From contig NC_064837.1 of NCBI RefSeq assembly GCF_024166365.1, forward strand, positions 79,851,553 to 79,915,552: a stretch of DNA of 64,000 nucleotides, in the 5' to 3' direction. Below, in pieces: positions 1-10,662 of this stretch. This DNA is from Elephas maximus indicus. Lineage: Eukaryota; Chordata; Mammalia; Proboscidea; Elephantidae. The first letter of the stretch is position 1; each line of letters begins with the position of its first letter. The position numbers and the translations under genes were made by a program. Under the pieces are notes generated by a model. That model was not told the DNA's origin. It saw nothing but the letters and a program-made list of their open reading frames with translations, and did no database searches.

Positions 1-565
1 TCTTGAACATCTTTTCATATACTTATTTGCCATCTGTATATTTTCTTTGGTGAAGTTTTTATTAAGATCTTCTGCCCATTGTTTACTTATTGTCAAGTTT
101 TAAGAGTTCTTCTTACATTTTGGATTCAAGTCCTTTATCAGGCGTTTTGCAAATATTTTCTCAATCTGTGGCTTGTCTTTTCATTCTCTTCGCAGTGTCT
201 TGCACAGAGTTTTTAATTTTAGTGAACTTGAACTTACCCTTTTGTCTTTTTATGGATTGTGCTTTTGGTGTTGTATCTAAAAAAGGCATCGCTAAACACA
301 AGGTCACCTAGGTTTTCTCCTATGTTATCTTTTAGAAGTTGTATAGTTTTGTGTCTTATACTTAGGTCTGTGATCCATTTTGAATTAATCTTTCTGAAAA
401 AAGTAAGATCATGGTCTAGATTTTTTTTTTTTTTGCATATGGATGTCCAGTTGTTGCAGCATAATTTGCAGAAAAGGCTACCCTTTCTCCATTGAATTGC
501 CTTTGCTAGTTGGTCAAAGAACAGTTGACTATATTTGCGTGTGTATTTCTCGGCTCTCTTCTGCT
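1..565 (-). mobile_element. Old L1 LINE, ORF2 fragment
   Basis: The reverse strand encodes a recognisable but broken stretch of L1 ORF2 protein downstream of the reverse transcriptase core, including KINSKWITDLSIRHKTIQLL near 250-420, a segment that recurs in the two younger L1s of this window. The reading frame is interrupted and the element runs off the left edge. It is an ancient, inactive L1 remnant. The subfamily cannot be assigned by eye. Confidence 0.75.
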
Positions 566-644
566 CCCCAATTGTCTTGTATGTGAATGGGTAATTCGTA
601 TGACACGATTCAAATGACTTAACAGAGCATGTAGTGAAAAGTTT

Positions 645-818
645 ATTTTCCACAGATATATTTGGTTGTTTCAGCTGGGAAGAAGGTACTACCGGCATCT
701 AGCAGATGGAGGCCAAGAATGCGGCTAAGCATCCTAAGATCCATAGGACAACCCCTGACAACAAAGAATTATCTTACCAAACATGTCAATGGTGCTAAGA
801 TTAAGAAACCCTGCTTGG
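645..818 (+). mobile_element. MER5A-like hAT-Charlie DNA transposon relic
   Basis: The block containing 'ggcatctagcagatggagg', 'catcctaagatccatagg', 'caacaaagaattatctta' and the terminal 'aagaaaccctg' follows the order of the non-autonomous MER5A consensus as I know it. It is non-coding. The 5' end is degraded. Confidence 0.65.
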
Positions 819-1061
819 GACTTAACAAAATTCTTTGTTTGGGGGGAAGAATATTTTTTCCCTGATACTATTTAGTATTGATGGCAAATGGTGATAATAA
901 AAGCTGACTTTAGGTTTTTTTTTTTTTGTAAAATAATATGGACAACATACTCCCTTATTGCTGGAACCCAGTCTCCCACAACCACTTTGGCACAGCACTA
1001 CCCTGGCTATATAAAACCGATATATATAAAGTACACACATATATATATACACACATTGTGT
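818..1061. other. No gene seen; TA/CA-rich low-complexity tail
   Basis: No coding or RNA feature is supported. Positions 1013-1060 are an alternating TA and CA tract followed by an AfroSINE fragment. Confidence 0.5.
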
Positions 1062-1145
1062 TGCCGGGTACTGCCAAGTTGATTTTCGACTCATACCCCA
1101 CCCAGTGCCATCAAGTTGATTACAGCTCATAGCAATCCCATAAAT
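1062..1145 (-). mobile_element. AfroSINE 3' fragment, tail partly duplicated
   Basis: The reverse-complement SINE tail ('cagtgccatcaagttgatt', 'agctcatagcaatccca') appears here, preceded by a second degenerate copy of the same tail ('actgccaagttgatt'). The tRNA-like head is missing. Confidence 0.6.
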
Positions 1146-1249
1146 ACACATAGCATTTGTTTTTGTTTTCTAAGTTTTGTATAACTTGTTTTAATTTAAT
1201 GAATCCGGTGAGCAGTGTGTCTGTAAAATTGGAATCATAAATTTATACC

Positions 1250-1447
1250 TTGCTCACTGCCAACCAGTCAATTCCAACTCATAGCAACCCTGCAGGGCAC
1301 AGTAAATTTGCCCCATAGGGTTGCCAAGGCTGTAAATCTTTATGGAAGCAGACTGCCATATTTTTCTTGTGCAGAGCAGCTGGTAGGTTTGAACATCTGA
1401 CCTTTCGGTTAGCAGCCAAGTGCTTAACCACTATGGCACCAGGGCTT
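1250..1447 (-). mobile_element. AfroSINE, long variant
   Basis: A complete reverse-strand SINE. Read along +, the tail motif 'cagtcaattccaactcata' comes first, then the extra middle block 'gtaaatctttatggaagc', and the head complement 'cttaaccactatggcacc' with 'agggcttc' last. The middle block distinguishes the long (about 200 bp) variant from the short (about 160 bp) one. Confidence 0.85.
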
Positions 1448-2140
1448 CTAAATTTATGCCTACATTAGTAAAATAATACAAGGGAAGCCCATCACCCCTG
1501 TTTAAACTTTTGCATAAGAATTCATTAAAAATAATTAAAAAAAAATTGTGCTAAGAACTTGCAGATCTTTTGAACTACCAGTCATTACTCCATTAGGAGA
1601 AATCTCCTAAAGGACAACCACTTCAGCAAGGGTTAAATAAGGTTTCTGCTGGTGGGGAGTATAGGTATAGGTTTAGATTGGTTTGTAGATTTCATGGCAG
1701 GAGGGTGAGAAAGTTCCTATCTGATGGATCCTATTCCCTCAGTGAAGCAGGAGGTGAGATTACCAAAAATGAGAGGATTGGGGGGGATGGGGATTAGGAA
1801 TTTGAGAATAGTGCAGACAGTCTGATAAAGAGTGCAGAGAAAGAGCTGACTACTAGGGAAGCAACAAAGAAGGCTGAGGCAGGATTGGAGACCAGGTTTT
1901 CAGTTCAGCGCTCCATTTAATGAACCATATTGGAAAGGGAAAATATTTGGCATGTGTGGATGTGAGGTAGGATTCACTAAAAAGCAGAGGGACCACCCGA
2001 AGAAGACAAAAACAAATGAAGTTATTAAGGTGGACTTTAGCAAATTTGAAAAATCTTTTAAATTGTATATGATAAATAGAGAAAGCACTGTAAGTTGCAA
2101 AAGACTGATATATTTTAAAAGACATGCAATTTGGAAAATA
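1448..2140. other. Unassigned DNA without a gene
   Basis: No repeat family, splice pair or conserved coding signal is recognised. Short open frames here have no family resemblance. Confidence 0.4.
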
Positions 2141-3224
2141 CATGTTGTTGTTAGATGCCGTCGAGTCGGTTCTGAGTCATAGCGACCCTATACACAACAG
2201 AATGAAACGCTGCCCAGTCCTGAGCCATCCTTACAATTGTTGTTATGCTTGAGCTCAATGTTGAAGCCACTGTGTCAATTCACCTAGTTGAGGGTCTTCC
2301 TCTTTTCCACTGACCCTGTACTCTGCCAAGCATGATGTCCTTCTCCAAGGACTGATCCCTCATGACAACATGTTCAAAGTATGTAAGACGCAGTCTCGCC
2401 ATCCTTGCTTCTAGGGGGCATCCTGGTTGTACTTCTAAGACAGATTTGTTTGTTCTTTTGGCAGTCCATGGAATATTCAATATTCTTCACCAAGATCACA
2501 ATTCAAAGGCATCCTCAATTCTTCCTTATTCATTGTCCAGCTTTCATACGCATATGTGCGATTGAAAATACCATGGCTTGGGTCAGGCGCACCTTAGTCT
2601 TCAGGGTGACATTTTTGTTCTTCAACACTTTAAAGAAGTCCTTTGCAGCAGATTTACCCAATGCAATGCGTCTTTTGATTTCTTGACTGCTGCTTCCATG
2701 GCTGTTGATTGTGGATCCAAGTAAAATGAAATCCTTGACAACTTCAATCTTTTCTCCATTTATCATGATGTCGCTCATTGGTCCAGTTGTGAGGATTTTT
2801 GTTTTCTTTATGTCGAGGTGCAATCCATACTGAAGGCTGTGGTCTTTGCTTTTCATTAGTAAGTACTTCAAGTCCTCTTCACTTTCAGCAAGCAACGTTG
2901 TGTCATCTGCATAACGCAGGTTGTTAATAAGTCTTCCTCCAATCCTGATGCCCCATTCTTCTTCATATTAGTCCAGCTTCTTGTATTATTTGTTCATCAT
3001 ACAGATTGAATAGGTATGGTGAAAGAAGGCAACCCTGATGCACACCTTTCCTGACTTTAAACTTATCAGTATCCCCTTGAAAAACTGCCTCTTGATCTAT
3101 GTAAAGATTCCTCATGAGCACAATTAAGTGTTCTGGAATTCCCATTCTTCGCACTCTTATCCATAATTTGTTACAATCCACACAGTCGAACGCCTTTGGT
3201 TATGCAAAGGCGTTCGACTGTGTG
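2141..3224 (-). mobile_element. 5'-truncated RTE LINE with reverse transcriptase remnant
   Basis: On the reverse strand, fragments of an RTE-type reverse transcriptase occur in order: 'VHQGCLLSPYLFNLY' near 3000-3060, then 'KKTKILTTGPMSD' and 'GSSSQEIKRRIALGKSAAKD' near 2640-2820, then the C-terminal 'RLTYFEHVV' and 'GRVQGQWKRGRPSTR' near 2280-2400. The 3' end, at the left, carries the SINE-like tail 'gccgtcgagtcggttctga'. Frameshifts and stops break the frame, so it is inactive. The 5' end stops in a perfect fold-back at 3179-3224. RTE LINEs presumably supply the machinery that mobilises AfroSINEs, because the 3' tails match. Confidence 0.85.
3179..3224. repeat. Perfect inverted repeat, 19-bp arms, 8-nt loop
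   Basis: Arms 3179-3197 and 3206-3224 are exact reverse complements around 'ggttatgc'. Both arms are the same RTE coding stretch in opposite directions, so it is a fold-back formed at the truncated 5' end of the RTE copy. Confidence 0.9.
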
Positions 3225-3298
3225 AATATACGCATAGAAACAGAAAAACTTATAATCACTTTTTAACCTATTATAAAAGTTCTGTTAGATTTTATTAA

Positions 3299-3473
3299 GG
3301 TCCCTGGGTGGCAAAAATGGTTTGTGCTCAGCTAGTAATTGAAAGGTTGGTAGAAAGGCCTGGTGATCTGCTCTTGTGAAGACTGCAGCCAAGAAAACCC
3401 TATGGAGTTCAGTTCTACTCTGTAACACACGGGATTGCCGTGAGTCGGAATTGACTTGACGATAATGGGTTTG
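3299..3473 (+). mobile_element. AfroSINE, long variant, with target-site duplication
   Basis: A diverged head ('ggtccctgggtggcaaaaat'), the middle block 'gtgatctgctcttgtgaag', and the tail 'gtgagtcggaattgacttga'. It is flanked by 15-bp direct repeats 'gttaga[t/c]tttattaa' at 3284-3298 and 3474-3488, with one mismatch. Confidence 0.88.
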
Positions 3474-3488
3474 GTTAGACTTTATTAA

Positions 3489-3990
3489 ACACATTTTCAT
3501 CATGTTGTTCTTGTGCATATATAAAAAAGGGAAGTATAAGCAAAATAAATTTGTCAAAGTATTCCTCAAATTTGCTCACATTCAAAATCTAACTCTTCTG
3601 AATTACTTTTTGACTCAGATGTCTGGGTTTTTCCATATAAAACATTCTTGCGCCACTGAGAACATTGGCAATGAGCATTTCCTTAAAGAATTCATAAAAG
3701 AATTCAAAGCTGTGGTGTTGGGCTTCCAAGGCGACTTTCCAATTATTTAGAGATAGCCGGTTTTGAACTGTCTTTTGGAATGCTACTCAGTGTAGTTTGA
3801 TTAACCACTTCTGCTCCCTCTCTTCAAACTTTTGGTACTTTGTGTTTAAAAGAATGCTCCATTTTTGTCTTTAGGGTTTTTCCCCCAGGCTGGTGATACC
3901 GATTCCTCAAGTGTTGATGCCAGTGCTTTGGATGTTTTGCGTGCACAAGCAATGCATGACAACTGGCTGACAAGGCTGTAGGACCTCAAG
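3489..3990. other. No gene recognised
   Basis: AT-rich sequence without a recognisable repeat or exon. An 82-codon open frame at 3502-3750 resembles no protein I know and has no splice context. Confidence 0.4.
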
Positions 3991-4001
3991 CACTATTAAA
4001 T

Positions 4002-4216
4002 TGTGAAGTGCCTTCAAGCTGATTTTGATTCTTAGTGACCCCATCTGACAGAGTAGAATGTCTATCAGCTAATGTCATTGATATCCAAGCAGCTGGTAAT
4101 CTTTACAGAAGCAGACTGCCAGGCTCTGTCTCCCACAGAGCCACTGGGCGGGTTTCAACTGCCCACTTTTTGGTTAGGAGCTGAGTGCTTAACTGTTGTG
4201 CCACCAGTGCTCCTTC
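4002..4216 (-). mobile_element. AfroSINE, long variant, with target-site duplication
   Basis: Reverse-strand SINE with the middle block 'aatctttacagaagcagact' and head complement 'gtgcttaactgttgtgcc'. Flanked by perfect 11-bp duplications CACTATTAAAT at 3991-4001 and 4217-4227. Confidence 0.9.
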
Positions 4217-4327
4217 CACTATTAAATACAGGTGTTGAAACATGAAAAAAGTAGATTTTGGAGATCTTAAAATATGAAAAAGTAGTGTATCTTAAAAATA
4301 ATAAAATATGGTAGCTATATTTTCCAG

Positions 4328-4485
4328 GGGAACCCTGGTGGCGTAGTGTCACGGCTGCTAACCAAAGGGTCGGCAGTTCGAATCCGCCAAGCGCTCCTTG
4401 GAAGCTCTGTGAGGCAGTTCTACTCTGTCCTATGGGGTTGCTATGAGCCGGGATCAACTCAATGGCACTGGGTTTGGTTTTGGTT
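4328..4485 (+). mobile_element. AfroSINE, short variant, nearly intact
   Basis: Head 'ccctggtggcgtagtg', B-box-like 'cagttcgaatccgcc' and tail 'actcaatggcactgggttt' are all present. Perfect 12-bp target-site duplication TATATTTTCCAG at 4316-4327 and 4486-4497. The low divergence suggests a relatively young insertion. Confidence 0.95.
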
Positions 4486-4567
4486 TATATTTTCCAGTAT
4501 TAAATATTTTTCTAGAATAAAATGTTAATGTCTGCATAGTATTTTATCAGATGAACCATACTTCAGC

Positions 4568-4775
4568 CCAGTGGTTCTCAGCGGGGGTGATTTTACCCTT
4601 CTGGGGACATTACCAAATGTCCAGAGAAACATTTTTGGTTATCATCACTGAGGGTGCCACTGGCATCTTGCAGGCAAATACAGGGATTCTGGTAAACATC
4701 CTACAACATCCCCCTTTTGCTACATTTTAGCTTTGACTGCCCCCCCACCCCATCCTAGGACTGACACCAAATTAA
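4568..4775 (+). mobile_element. MER5A-like hAT-Charlie DNA transposon relic
   Basis: Begins with the terminal 'cagtggttctcagc', followed by 'ggggacattaccaaatgtcc', 'catttttggttatcatcac' and 'aaacatcctacaacatccc' in consensus order. The 3' end is lost. Non-coding. Confidence 0.75.
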
Positions 4776-4925
4776 GGGGCAGCATAGTGTACTGTTTAAG
4801 GATATAGCCTGTAGAATTAGATTACCTAGGTTCAAGTTCTGGCCTTGACACTTACTGGCTGAAGAGTATTGACTAGAAGGAAGTACGTCGGATTAACAAA
4901 TTAACCTCAACCTCTCCGACTCTCG
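4776..4925 (+). mobile_element. MIR-like SINE relic
   Basis: 'gcatagtgtactgtttaagg' followed by 'ctaggttcaagttctggcc' and 'gacacttactggctg' matches the MIR core order. The 3' half is degraded. Confidence 0.6.
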
Positions 4926-5040
4926 TTTCCCAGCCAGACAAATTGGGAAAAATTAATAGAAACCTGATACGGCTGTTAAGACAAGTGTTTTATATCCTTT
5001 AGTTAGGTTATTTATATATATTTTATATATATATTTATAC

Positions 5041-5195
5041 ACCTGTTGCTGTCGAGTCTATTCCGATTCATAGCAATCCGAAAGGACAGACTAGAACTGC
5101 CTCATAGAGTTTCCAAAGAGTGCCTGGTGGATTCAAACTGCCGACATTTTGGTTAGCAGCTGTAGCACTTAACCACTATGTCACTAGAGTTTCCA
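5041..5195 (-). mobile_element. AfroSINE, short variant
   Basis: Reverse-strand SINE with tail 'tgctgtcgagtctattccga', 'aactgccgacattttggtta' and head complement 'cacttaaccactatgtcac'. It lies between TA-rich tracts (5014-5036 and 5193-5222), so the target duplication is ambiguous. Confidence 0.85.
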
Positions 5196-5222
5196 TATAT
5201 ATGTGTATATATATACATATTT
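5193..5222. repeat. (TA)n simple repeat
   Basis: Alternating TA with two TG/CA interruptions, abutting the SINE head. A second TA-rich tract lies at 5014-5036. Confidence 0.8.
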
Positions 5223-5514
5223 AATAAACATAATCACAAGTTTCACTATTCAGGCATCTAATCAAAATAGGAAGCCATGGAAGCAAAAAACAAGATTAAA
5301 GAATATCAAGGTCTTGTGCCTAAGTCATTGAATCGAATGTCTTTCAAGCCATCAGAAGGTAGTGGAATCAATTTAATGGGTCAAGACTAGCATTGGCAAA
5401 AATAAAAATAGAATATAATATATCAGAATGCATTACAAACAGCAAGTGTTTTTTTTCACAAAACATTTGTGTATGTGTGTACCAGTCAGGATGTTAAAAT
5501 GTTTGTTTTTTATA

Positions 5515-6565
5515 CATTTTGTTTTTGTTGTTGCGAATACGTACAGCAAAACGTTCCAACAATTCGACAGTCTCTACACGGATAAGTCAGCGACAGTAAT
5601 TACATACTTAAAGTTGTACAGCCAGTCTCACCTTCCTTTTCTGAGTTGTTACTCCATCATTAACATAAACTCTCTGTCCCCTAATCTTTCGAGTTGTTGT
5701 CAATTTGATCCCACATAGTTCTTAGAAGAGCATAATGATCAAGGCAGACATTCTTTATTAGCTCCGCTAAACTATTGTTTGGTTTTACGAAGGCTTCAGG
5801 AGATATCTTTAGTTTAAGGCTTAAAGATTATCTCAGGGCAATAGTTTCAGGGATTTATTGAAGCTTCGTGTCTCCAGAATGTCTGGATTTCATGAGAATT
5901 TGAGATTCTCTTCTGCATTTTCCCCCTTTTGACCAGGATTCTTCTGTAGAATCTTTGATCAAATCGTTCAGTAATGGTAGTCAGGCAGCATCGAGTTCTG
6001 GTCTCATGGCAAAGGAGGCAGTTGTTCAGAGGCAATTAGCCACACATTCTACTTCCTCCTCCTCTTCCTGACTCCCCTTTTCTGTTGCTCCAGCTGAACA
6101 GTGACCAACCATTGTGCCTTGGATGGCCACATGCAAGCTTTTAAGGCTCTAGGTACTATACAACGAACTAGGAGGTAGAAGAGAAGCACTGAAAACAAGA
6201 TATTAGGAGAATTAACTGGGATGTTCCATGAAACCATGACCCTAAACCTCCAAACCAAGGAACCAAATCCCATGAAGTGTTTGGTTGTACGTAAGTAGCC
6301 TCAGCAGCTATTCTTTTTTTTTTTTTTGTCATTGTTGTAAATATATCACATAATTTTTGCCAATTCAACTTTTTACAGGTGCATTTATTGACAACACTTA
6401 AAATAATCAGCTGCGCAACCCTACCCTTAATGTAATTTTTCCATTATTGTAAACTGAAACTCAGTACTCCATAAGCAACCCTACTTTCTCTCCCCCTCCC
6501 TCTTGCCCCTGGTAACTAGCAATAAACTGTCTCTATACATGAAATGTATTTCTTACTGCGGGTTA
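5515..6565 (-). mobile_element. L1-type LINE 3' end
   Basis: The block 'gtacagcaaaacgttccaac', 'gatcaggattc'-like and 'ctgaacagtgaccaaccatt' recurs in the same order at 11862-12010, 13928-15001, 27656-28295 and 47543-49030. In the fuller copies it is continuous with L1 ORF2 sequence, so this is a 3' untranslated region. No coding potential remains. Confidence 0.7.
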
Positions 6566-8029
6566 CTCACAAAGAAGTTTGGAAGCTACTACCTGAACTC
6601 AATTACCACGTAAAGTTTGAGTCAACTCTACAACATCATTAACTATGTGACTGATTAGTTTCCACTTTAAGACATTCCAGTGATAGGATTTTTAACTCTA
6701 TAGACATTTTGCTAAGAAGCTCTTCTTCAAAAAAAGACAAGAACCTAACAAAGTATGATATCAAAGAGATGTTATAATTTCTTCCAATGTGAAAATGATT
6801 AGAGATATTCTACCTTTTTTTGTTGGTTTACATCTTCTGGAAAATTAAGCATGCTACAAGTATTTTCTTGGATGTGTGGAAACATCAGAAGCAGTGTTGC
6901 TCACTAGCTCATTAAGCTCTTCACTAGCTTTGAGGATAATCATTTATAGGTTAAACATCATCATTATAATTAATGGTATCAGTGAGTAACAACAGACCAA
7001 ATGAGCAGGGTAGCTTTAAGGTCTGTAAATAGCACTAAAAACATTAACTGAATAATCTGTGCTAACAGCACTCTAAATAAAGCATAACCATATTAAAGAC
7101 ATCAAATTAGCTATGATCTTAAAACAAAGTCCAAAACTGTGTATCTTTTTTATCCTTTAAAAAATGGACAATAATACTTGGAATAAAGCCAAATTATGTG
7201 TATTGTTTATTGGTTGTTGGAACATAACCTAAGTGAAAATTATGGCAATAACACTAAGTTGTTGGAGAAATATCTAATGCATAGGTTGAATGCAATCCCA
7301 AATCCGGCAGACTTAGCAAAATTAAGATGTGTACCTTGATTTTCCCAATATCCTCAGTCTATGTGGGCAAAGGATTAATGCCTTATAAACTTGTCAGTAC
7401 AATCATTTCGAACTGTCAGTCCCTGTACTAGTCTTTGTAATTTTTCAGGGCAGGAATTCTCCACAGTAGTTGTTATCTAATCCATCTTCAATTTTCACAG
7501 GATTTATTACATTCAATAATTTTATTGTCTGCTGTGTGCCAAGATCTCTGTAAGGATCTAGGAATTAAAAAATAACTAATATTTTTCTTAATTTTAATGG
7601 TTTCATAGACTTAGAGGGGAGACAAAAATTTATAGTTTTATGATATGGAGCAGAGGTAGCAGAAAGGTGAGAGATCACCCCACCCTCTAGAATTTAGAAG
7701 ATACTGATGTCCAAACTGTTTTAAAGGATGACTTTGAAAGGTAAACAACCGGGCAAGTACATTCCCAGATGTGGGAACTCTAAAAGGGCAAGTGTAAAGG
7801 GGTAAAGTGCTAGGACAGTTGGAGAGATGGGTTGGTAACATCAATAGATTTTTATGCTAATTAAGAAGTTTAAATTGTATCTAGTAAACAAAGCAAAACA
7901 AACAAAGGCTGATGGGTGGGGAAGACACATAATTGGACTGGTCTTGGACGGGTAAATAAGGGAGACTAGTTATGTCAGTCCAGGTGTAAACTGAGGGCCT
8001 GAACAAAGTATGGGCCACTGTCAATTCAT
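6566..8029. other. Apparently unique DNA, no gene recognised
   Basis: About 1.5 kb with no repeat family, splice-site pair or coding resemblance that I can support. Confidence 0.45.
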
Positions 8030-8335
8030 GTTTACTAAGTACACTTAGCTGCATACCAGGCATTGCAGACAGAGCTCCATATCTCAAAAATGAGCTTACA
8101 GCCAGTAGGTCAGATATTAAAAAATTTACAAAGGTGATGGATGTACAGAGATGTGAAATATATAACACAGGACCTACAGGGGTTACAATTGTGGCATGGA
8201 AGGCTTCCTGAGAAAGTGACAATGAAGGTGGGACCTGAAGGGTAAGCAGGATTTTAAAGAAGTGATTTGAAGTATTTAGAGTGTTTATCATCAGTAGATC
8301 CTGCATACTTCCTCTACACATCTTGCAGACAGGCA
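8030..8335 (-). mobile_element. Probable L2-like LINE relic
   Basis: 'gcataccaggcattgcagac', 'aaggcttcctgagaaagtga' and 'gtgggacctgaagggtaagc' follow the complement of the L2 3' end in order, at high divergence. Confidence 0.45.
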
Positions 8336-8339
8336 TTTT

Positions 8340-8983
8340 CTTTTGACCTCACTGAAAATCTATCAAAGCACCTACGATGCTTATTAAATTTAAGGGCAGG
8401 ATGAGTCTCTTCTCTCCCATAGCACCTTTATCTTTGCACCTTTTGCACTGTATTATAATGGACAAACTATGGACACATGCACTATTAGTAACTTGTAATA
8501 GTATTTCTTTTAGATACCTAATACGTATAGTAGAAACGCTATTTACACTAATCACTAGGAAAGAATTTCAGATGCGTGACAAACCTGTGTGATGAAAAAA
8601 CCTCCAGGCTTTTACTCATACCCAGTATTCCTGGAGTTTGACAAAATCTGGAGAAGGTATGAACCAGTAATCTCTGGTGATTTATTCCAGTCTATGATTA
8701 AGAGAGAAATTCAGGATTGAATTTTTTTTTTCTAATAAAAAAAAGTCAAAGAGAAGTAATGTTTAAAATATTTTATTTTTTAATAGATTGCTGGCATATT
8801 CCAAAGCGTTTACATGCTAAGCTGGATCATATTTGTAAAACAGCTAATGTCATTGATAATCAAGGGGAATTTCAAACACCAAAATGTTTTTTAGAGCCTA
8901 AATATTGTTATCTTTTTCTTAGCAATTTTCTGGCCAAACTTATCCTCACCACTTACTTTTTTTGCTGATTACTATCCTGTGCC
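8340..8983. other. No gene recognised
   Basis: AT-rich DNA. Overlapping short open frames on both strands show no domain or family motif. Confidence 0.4.
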
Positions 8984-9155
8984 TGGCACCCTAATGGCCC
9001 AGTGGTGAAGAGTTCCACAGCTAACTAAAAGGTCTGCAGTTCGAATCCAACAGCCGCTCCTTGGAAACCTTATGGGGCAATTCTACTCTGTCCTATAGGG
9101 TCACTATGCGTCGGAATCCACTAGACCGGCAACTGGTTTTTTTTTTTTTTTTTTT
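8984..9155 (+). mobile_element. AfroSINE, short variant
   Basis: Head 'accctaatggcccagtggtg', 'tgcagttcgaatccaacag' and tail 'tatgcgtcggaatccacta' with a long poly-T/A-type end. Flanked by copies of 'atcctgtg[c/t]ct', the left one shared with the SINE that follows. Confidence 0.88.
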
Positions 9156-9168
9156 AAATCCTGTGTCT

Positions 9169-9350
9169 AAGGAGCCCGGATGGCGCAATGTTTAAGCACT
9201 CGGCTGCTAGTGGGAAAGTAGGCGATTTCAACTCACCAGTCAAACCAGTGGGAGAAAGACCCATCGATCTGCTCTTGTACAGATCACAGCCTAGGAAATC
9301 CTGCTCTGTCCTCTACCATGAGTCCGAATAGGCTAAAGAAGGCACATAAT
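9169..9350 (+). mobile_element. AfroSINE, long variant, adjoining the previous SINE
   Basis: Head 'ggagcccggatggcgcaatg', middle block 'gatctgctcttgtacagat', and a degraded tail near 9325-9350. 'ctgtgtctaa' (9161-9170) on the left and 'ctgtgcctaa' (9360-9369) on the right form an imperfect target duplication. Confidence 0.82.
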
Positions 9351-9355
9351 AACAA

Positions 9356-9882
9356 CATTCTGTGCCTAATAGAGCTGGATCCTTTAGTCTTTCCACTTCA
9401 CACCTTCCCCCCAAGGCTTCGTGACAATTTAGGACTTTAATTTTCATCTCTCTTGCTGGCGTGGTGTAATAAAATTCCAGCTTAGAAAATACGAACAAGT
9501 AAAACGACTTTCCAAAGGCTTTAAAGACAAGATCTCTCTGGGATAGGCAGCAGTGCAAAATAAATAAAAAATAAAAAGTGGTAAAAATAACTGGACTGCG
9601 ACTTTAGATATGGACCAGTTTGATGGAAACTGAAAATAGGTGTTTACTAGCATTCTATGTTTTTAACATTCCATGACAAAAGGAAGAATTGCAAACTTTG
9701 CTTCCTAAATAGCATTTGGTCTGTTTTGGTGCTCCTGAAATCGGCGATCTCATGCTTATGCAAACAGGGCTCAAAAGTTCTCTGTAGCTTGTAAGTCACT
9801 GCGGGAGGTCGCGCCTCTAGGCTTTTACTCACACCGGATATTCCTGGATATACCAGGAGTTAAAAAACAAAGAACAAAACAA
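9356..9882. other. No gene recognised
   Basis: Sequence between the SINE pair and the CpG island. No exon or repeat is supported. It may carry distal promoter elements that cannot be judged by eye. Confidence 0.4.
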
Positions 9883-9930
9883 CAAAAAAAACCAAACCCG
9901 CTGCCATCGAGTTGATTCCGACTCATCATG
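9883..9930 (-). mobile_element. AfroSINE 3' fragment
   Basis: Only the tail is present: 'aaaccaaacccgctgccatc' followed by 'gagttgattccgactcat'. Confidence 0.75.
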
Positions 9931-9966
9931 CTAAGCTTAACTCCTGCTCCTCAGCGTTTCACACTC

Positions 9967-10060
9967 AAGCCCTGTGGCTTCAAGTAACCACCTGTGAACG
10001 ACCATCTTCAAAAAAGCCCTGTGGCTTCAAGTAACCACCTGTGAACGACCATCTTCAAAA
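9967..10060. repeat. Perfect tandem duplication, 47-bp unit, two copies
   Basis: Copies at 9967-10013 and 10014-10060 are identical, each containing 'ggcttcaagtaaccacctgt' and 'gaacgaccatcttcaaaa'. The unit belongs to no repeat family I recognise. Identity implies a recent duplication at the CpG-island edge. Confidence 0.95.
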
Positions 10061-10555
10061 CTGCAGGACTGTCCTGAAATCAGCACCCTTTCCATTAGGG
10101 TCTTCACACTATCCCCCGAGAGAAATCAGTATGGGTGGTCGTGGCGCTTGGATTTCCATTCCAATAGGCCGAGCCTTAGCCCTCTCAGCCTTGCTCGTTT
10201 TGTCTTACCGAGTGGAAAAAACTGCCGCCCCAACCGCGCAAAGTTACGGGGGCACTTGGTGACCGTGGCCGGGTGTGGGGTGGCGATGCTGGCGGCAGCC
10301 TCACTTGGCTGAGCCACAGCCCTCCCTGCACGTCGTCCCGTCGGTCACAGGTCCTAGCGCGGTCCAAGGCGGCGGGGTCGACACAGCCCGGGCCAACTCG
10401 CCACAGCGAGGAAGGTCAAGTTCACCTTTGGGCAGTCGATGGCTAGCACCGCCACAGGGAACTCCAGCCGCCTCCGGACGTCAGCTCAGGACACGGCCGG
10501 CTGGCAGGACAGCCGGCGAGCCGGCCAGGCGACGGCTGCCGCTGGGGCCGCCCCC

Positions 10556-10567
10556 TTCCCGGCATGC
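10556..10567 (+). promoter_or_regulatory. ZNF143-like site 1
   Basis: TTCCCGGCATGC differs by one base from the TTCCCAGCATGC core bound by ZNF143 with THAP11, which is common in CpG-island promoters. The changed base creates a CpG. Confidence 0.5.
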
Positions 10568-10650
10568 CCCACCGCCGGGGCTGCGCAGACGCCGCTCTGC
10601 GCCCCGGCTCTCTCGGTGCTCGGCGAGCCCCTCCCTTGCACGGCCGGCCT

Positions 10651-10662
10651 TTCCCGGCATGC
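10651..10662 (+). promoter_or_regulatory. ZNF143-like site 2
   Basis: The identical 12-mer TTCCCGGCATGC recurs 95 bp downstream of site 1 on the same strand. The repetition makes chance less likely. Confidence 0.5.

Noticed and set aside
3502..3750. 82-codon open frame
   Set aside because: AT-rich, no homology to any family I know, no splice sites or promoter.
4328..4400. tRNA gene
   Set aside because: A- and B-box-like sequences are those of the AfroSINE head. No cloverleaf with an anticodon arm is complete, and there are many copies.
7881..8336. 151-codon minus-strand open frame
   Set aside because: It overlaps an L2-like relic, and the composition looks like random translation.
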